Below are positions 59,296-64,000 of a stretch of 64,000 bases of DNA, piece after piece; the first letter of the stretch is position 1, and each line of letters begins with the position of its first letter. The notes below the pieces were generated by a model. The model was not told the DNA's origin. It did no database searches and saw only the letters and a program-made list of their open reading frames with translations. Position numbers and translations under genes: made by a program. This DNA comes from Acanthosepion lycidas (Eukaryota; Mollusca; Cephalopoda; Sepiida; Sepiidae), in NCBI GenBank assembly GCA_963932145.1, contig OZ010580.1, positions 30,579,585-30,643,584 on the forward strand, given 5' to 3'.

Positions 59296-59562
59296 TAGGT
59301 AACTGAATGACAAAATGGAAATATATATTTATATATCATGTTCTGCCTTTCAAAGAGACATCATCAGATTTAATAATGATGGAATTTTATATATATATAG
59401 GGAGAGAAGGGGTGAAGATATAAACAAAAATGTTGGTTATATTTTGCCCCTCCCCCATATCTATAATTCCATCAATAACAACATTATTTTGTTTGATGAA
59501 GTCCTTTCAAAAGACAAAATTTGTTACATTGAAATTTTACATTTTGTCATTCAATTGCCAAT
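59296..59562. repeat. 267-bp head-to-head palindrome with hammerhead-like core
   Basis: Imperfect arms of about 90-100 bp: TGAATGACAAAATG at 59304-59317 is mirrored at 59540-59553, and further in CTTTCAAAG...CATCA is mirrored by TGATGAAGTCCTTTCAAAAG. On the right arm, plus strand, the order is TTGATGA (59493-59499), a stem GTC-TTT/AAA-GAC (59501-59515), AAAA where GAAA is expected, then ATTTGTTACATTGAAATT. The 108-codon ORF at 59315-59641 crosses the palindrome and is not called as a gene. Confidence 0.65.
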
Positions 59563-60952
59563 TAAAGTTGTGCTTGCAATATTAAGCAAGGTAAATAAAA
59601 ATTGTTTTAATAATGAATTTGTTGACAAAATTTTTCATTGATGAGAGGAACATATATTGAATTTATAAGTTTACAGAGGAATATAGTTTATAGCTTCCCA
59701 AATTATTTTCCTTGAGATGAAGTAGGCAAATTTTGATTATCAATTAATTTGGCACTTTTATTTGTATTATGTGAGTATCCAGGAATTTCTTTTTACCAGT
59801 ACATATAAAATAAAATAACTGAAAGTGTAACTTGAACTATAATAACACAGAAGGATTCTTGAGAAGCTAAAAACTAAGACTTGTGTTTTCATTTGTAGTA
59901 AATCAAGTAATTATATATATATATATATATATATATAAATTTCTTTTTGATGATATTACTGTTTACAAGAAATATTCTATAGAGTTTGAAACAAGGCAAA
60001 TTAATTGACTGATATGATAAACTAATTTGAATTCTGGTACTTGTTGCAAGCAATGAATTAGCATTAATGAGAATCAGGCTTTATAATTTATTATTATCAG
60101 GACACATTGTGGTAACATTTTCAGTTAAGCATTTCATATTTTTAAGATGACTATTAGTTTAATAATCAACTTTCTAACACCTGTTCTTATTCTTAATTCT
60201 GACATAGTAAAAGTGATAGCTTGCTTTGTTTTGTTTTGTTTTGTGGCATATCAACCTCAATAGGTTATTTAATGCCGATAAGATTTTTACTGCTGGTAAT
60301 ATTTTTTCCTCAAAAAATTTATTGATGGTATTAAAACCTATTTTTACACTTGCATAGTGTTTTGACACCAGTTTAGGTGTTAGCTATTTGCTCATAGTTG
60401 GGACCCTAAAAGGTCCTACCACCCTGGGTCAAGGTGGACCTGGGAACACCAGCAATTAAGAGGTGGTTCTATGCTCCTTAAAACCTCCTGATCAAAGGTC
60501 TTGCTGTTGGACATAATTTATTGTCTTACTCAAGATGGGATAAAAGTAAAATTTGGAGAATAATTATATAAAGTAAAATAAAAAAAAATATTACAGCATT
60601 TTTTAATTTTTATTGCTTAAATATTTTTTCAGTAGAACATTTTTAAGTTTTTAAGTATCATGGAACAATTTAGATATTACAAGAAAATAAAATATTCTAT
60701 TCCAGTAAAATAGGTACATTTTTAAGAGCTTACTAAATTGACAAATTTAGTTGCGTAAAAATCATTTTTTCTTTCAAAATATCTTCCTCTAATGATATAT
60801 CAACGTAGTGTTATTTTTTATTTCAGGCCTAAGTTATATAAAATATAACAAGGCTCCAATGATTTTTTTATGAAGTGTTGTCAATCAACTTTACTACTTC
60901 TGTTCCATAATTATTGGACAGAGCTAACAAAAATATATCAAGATAATATTGA
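59563..60952. other. AT-rich stretch with one GC-rich block, no gene seen
   Basis: A (TA)n tract lies at 59912-59937. A block at 60398-60500 is clearly less AT-rich and contains small inverses such as GGGACC with GGTCCT and CCACC with GGTGG. The ORF at 60174-60368 on the minus strand has no motif. Confidence 0.4.
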
Positions 60953-61016
60953 TTTTAATACTGTATGATTAGAGTGTATATATATTTTAATACTGTATGA
61001 TTAGAGTGTATATAAA
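60953..61016. repeat. Tandem duplication, 32-bp unit x2
   Basis: TTTTAATACTGTATGATTAG and the following 12 bases are repeated once, with about two differences at the end of the second unit. It is a recent local duplication. Confidence 0.9.
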
Positions 61017-64000
61017 CAAAACTTAAAGATGGAAGAGCAAGGTATTCAGGAAAAATAAGTATGCATGGATTTCATAGCTCAAATTATAGAGCAGCTGTTT
61101 CACTAAGGCTTCCTTTGGGCAAAAAGGGATCCAAATGTGAATCTTTCTGAAAGCTAAATCTTTATTTTTTAATTGCCATAGAATGATGGGCTGAATAATT
61201 GTAATAAAACAAAAAAACAAATGAAAGAAGTATTGGTCAAAAATTTAAGAACAAATATCCCTCTTCTTTCTAATCATGAGTTCCAAGCTTTCTGTTAAAT
61301 ATTTAATCACCATATCAATTCCAAGTTATTTTTTTCAAAAGATCTGATAGGGTGTTGTATGTAAAGTTATTTCAAGAGAAAAAGAAAATACTTTAAGAAA
61401 AAAAAATTCAAATTTCATTGTTCATGGAAAATGTCACCTGAAAAATCTTGGTAAAAATTATTTTAACTTTTTCTTTCTAGAGTATTTTCTAGATTGTGAT
61501 CAGAAGAATACACAATATAGATCTTGTTACCAAATCTGGAATTATTATTCCAGATTCAAAACAAACAGTATAGTTATTCTTTTCCTAATAAATATTTCAA
61601 AAGCTTTTCTTCTTTACTGACAAATATTTGAATAAAATCAAATAGAGACAAAATTAAGGTGAAAAGAAATACCTCAGTCAAATGAAACTTTTAGAATATA
61701 GCAAGTTTCTAAATTGTTAAAAAAAAAGTACAAAAAAAAGAATTGCTAATAATCAAAGTTATTAAAAAAAAGGATATGAGGTTAAATCAAAAGAAAAATA
61801 TTCTTTAGAAATAATTTGAAGGATTTGTTATTATCAGCATTTAAATCAAGTCTAATCCAGCATTTATTTTTTTTATGTTGTTATATAATATATTTATCTT
61901 CTTCAGGAAGAATCAAACTCACAACAGATTGTTTAATCATTTATAAAGTAGATAAAGTATTTCTTATGTTCTGTAAAAAAAATTCTTTTGTCTATTAAAC
62001 ATTGAAGCATTTCTTGGTCTGAAGTTTGTTTTATCTACAAATTATTACTGCTTCTTTTCCTACAGAAAAAAATTAAATTCTCTATTTCAACTGATTATAG
62101 TTAAATGTTTTTGTTAAGAGATAAGTTGCATTTTTATAAAAGTCATTTAATCCTTTTTAGTTAACTTTCAGCTTCCAGCATGGATTCTGTCATAACCATT
62201 TCAATCTGATTTGGATTTTTAAAGAGGAGCTAAATTGTAAGTGAATGTGCAAAAATGATACTATTTTTACTATTATCAGATTTTTTCCCCAAATATTATG
62301 GGGTCAAACTTGGAAAAGTTCTATGATTTGTCTGGTTGCACAGAGAATAAAGTACAGTACTATGAAATACAGGAAACTGAGAATTAAAATATCAAACAGA
62401 TAGACAATATTGTTTTTAGATTAATGGTGTCTTTGAAGTAATGCCAACTATGTAAAATATGAATAAGCTCTTCAAAATGTAATATGTATTACTTTAGTGA
62501 TAATCAATAAGTTTTTTTGTCTATAGTTGAATAAACTGGTTAATGACTGCTCACTTGTGTCTGGAACAGACAACTTGCTCAAGGATCTATGAAACTGTTT
62601 CAACTGAAGCAGTACAAAGCTCTAAATCTGTGGACTGCAAAATTCATTATAATGTGTAATGATTATAAAAAAATGAAAAACAATTGGCATTTAAGTAAAC
62701 TTCAAAGGAACCCAGTAGATGACAGGTAAATATCAAGACATTGAATATGTCAAGCCAGAATGGTCTTTCAAGCAAGAATAAGCTCAGTCAGGAAGAATAT
62801 CCGGTTTTCACTCACAGCACACAAACAGTTTACTTACTGTTCACAGTATCACTATTGGTTCAGCTATTTCAGTAGGCCAAATTAACGTATTTGCTTGCAA
62901 CATTGCCTTACAGATTTTATAACATACATGCATACACACACACAATTATCTTAAAATCCATAGAAAAAATGTGTAATACTTGAAAATGGTTACTCAATTC
63001 TTAAGTAGATTGGAAACTAATATTTAATTTCTAGTACTAGAGATAAATTTGAGTTATGACCAAGGGGTGTTCAAATAACATTTTATATATAAATAATATT
63101 TAATTTTATAAGCAGAGCAATAAAAAACAAAATATAACAGAAGAAAAATATTCTTACCCCAATTATTTTGTGGGATTATGTTAATAAATTGAAAAGATGA
63201 ATAAAAAATAATGTCACTGTCAGGTTTTTGACAATTTTTATGCTATAGCAAAAATAGAATAATGAGAGTAGCAACTTATTTATGCACACATATTTCTAGA
63301 ACTTTATTTGCTTTTCAAATAAAGAGCTACAAATGGTATGATATATAGAAAAATGATTAAACTAAACAATTTTGTGTTACATGAAAATAAAAGTATTGTT
63401 GTCTCTTCAGCCCCAACTGATCCTCCCCTTGCATATTTGTTTTTAAATGATACAGCAGAGAATCAATCATTACTTCAAAAATCCATAATAATTTTTATAT
63501 ATTAAGGCAAACTTAAATTTATTAACAAAGTAAAAAAAAAAACCTCAAAAAACTAATAACTACTAATTTTATTACTTCTTCCGCTGTTTTGCTTATATAT
63601 AACTGTAAGGCACTTAATATTAAGAAAAGGTTTTCATAACCATGAATCATATTATCATGTGGCAATATGATTTGTTGTATTATTGCTTGAAACCATATGA
63701 ATAAAATCATAATGCATTTTCAACTTGAAGTTGAAATAACAAATATTCATTTAAAAAATTATCAGGTATTGAATAAGAAATATCCATTGATTTAATTTTA
63801 AGTTTTGTACAAAAATTCTGTAAGGTTTTTTCCTATCAACAAAGTCATTAATATAAAAATTCTTTGATGGAGGGATTATTCAAAATAGGTTCAGTGTTAA
63901 TCTTTTCTTGTTTGATAAATATTTTCTTGAGTATTATATATCATTTCAAAAACAAGTTTTTATATTTTGCCAACTACAAGAAGAAACCATTTAAGATAAT
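61017..64000. other. AT-rich stretch, no gene seen
   Basis: ORFs at 61023-61220 and 63522-63710 (minus) and 61816-61998 (plus) are low-complexity, with no motif. No element recognised. Confidence 0.45.

Noticed and set aside
59315..59641. 108-codon plus-strand ORF
   Set aside because: It runs through a 267-bp palindrome and a (TA)n-like stretch, so its sequence is dictated by the repeat.

Overview
This window looks like AT-rich, repeat-laden, non-coding DNA from an animal, most probably a coleoid cephalopod such as an octopus. That reading rests on three things: frequent (TA)n and (CA)n microsatellites, decayed non-LTR and Tc1/mariner elements, and tRNA- and 5S-headed SINEs sharing one body, which resemble from memory the cephalopod SINE and LINE families. 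No search was possible, so the species call is an inference. I found no convincing host protein-coding gene or exon. Nearly every ORF I could explain is a fragment of a transposable element. The window is therefore probably intergenic or part of a very large intron.

Layout. 1-2.6 kb: an RTE-like LINE remnant interrupted by a SINE body. 6.1-7.4 kb: a mariner-type element with inverted ends, a (TA)n tract and a 282-bp TTAA-flanked piggyBac-like MITE. 10.9-11.3 kb: a 5S rRNA-headed SINE. 12.0-14.1 kb: a cluster of a jockey/CR1-like LINE (minus), a Tc1 transposase fragment (plus) and a mariner transposase fragment (minus). 14.5-17.4 kb: two copies of a repeat with mariner-like ends and a LINE tail carrying a GC-rich insert. 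22.7 kb: a 102-bp palindromic MITE, with a second copy at 36.0 kb. 24.2 kb: a complete small tRNA-derived SINE with a 17-bp target duplication. 25.7-27.3 kb: a Ty3/Gypsy gag-pol remnant. 28.0-29.0 and 32.9-33.9 kb: two copies of one RTE-like LINE. 29.9-31.6 kb: a second 5S-headed SINE, a tRNA-headed SINE and two head-to-head palindromes. 34.2-36.4 kb: a Tc1-like element with 38-bp ends, itself carrying other insertions. 37.7-44.7 kb: several copies of the jockey/CR1-like LINE, one spanning endonuclease to reverse transcriptase. 44.8-45.5 kb: the GIY-YIG end of a Penelope-like element. 51.3-53.4 kb: more of the jockey/CR1-like LINE. 53.5-55.0 kb: a 1526-bp Tc1 element with its full length and both ends. 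55-64 kb: element-poor AT-rich DNA apart from one 267-bp palindrome.

The most interesting pattern is a recurrent hammerhead-ribozyme-like core (CUGAWGA, a short stem-loop, then GAAA). At three places it forms head-to-head inverted pairs (30.6, 31.45 and 59.4 kb). It occurs singly 0.2 kb downstream of the Penelope GIY-YIG remnant (45.7 kb) and on the minus strand at 46.9 kb. The last copy has the exact CUGAUGA and GAAA boxes, and candidate stems I, II and III can be drawn by eye. Hammerhead motifs in Penelope-like elements are known in general. The repeated head-to-head arrangement within one window is what deserves checking. A second theme is modular SINE construction: 5S heads and a tRNA head joined to the same body.
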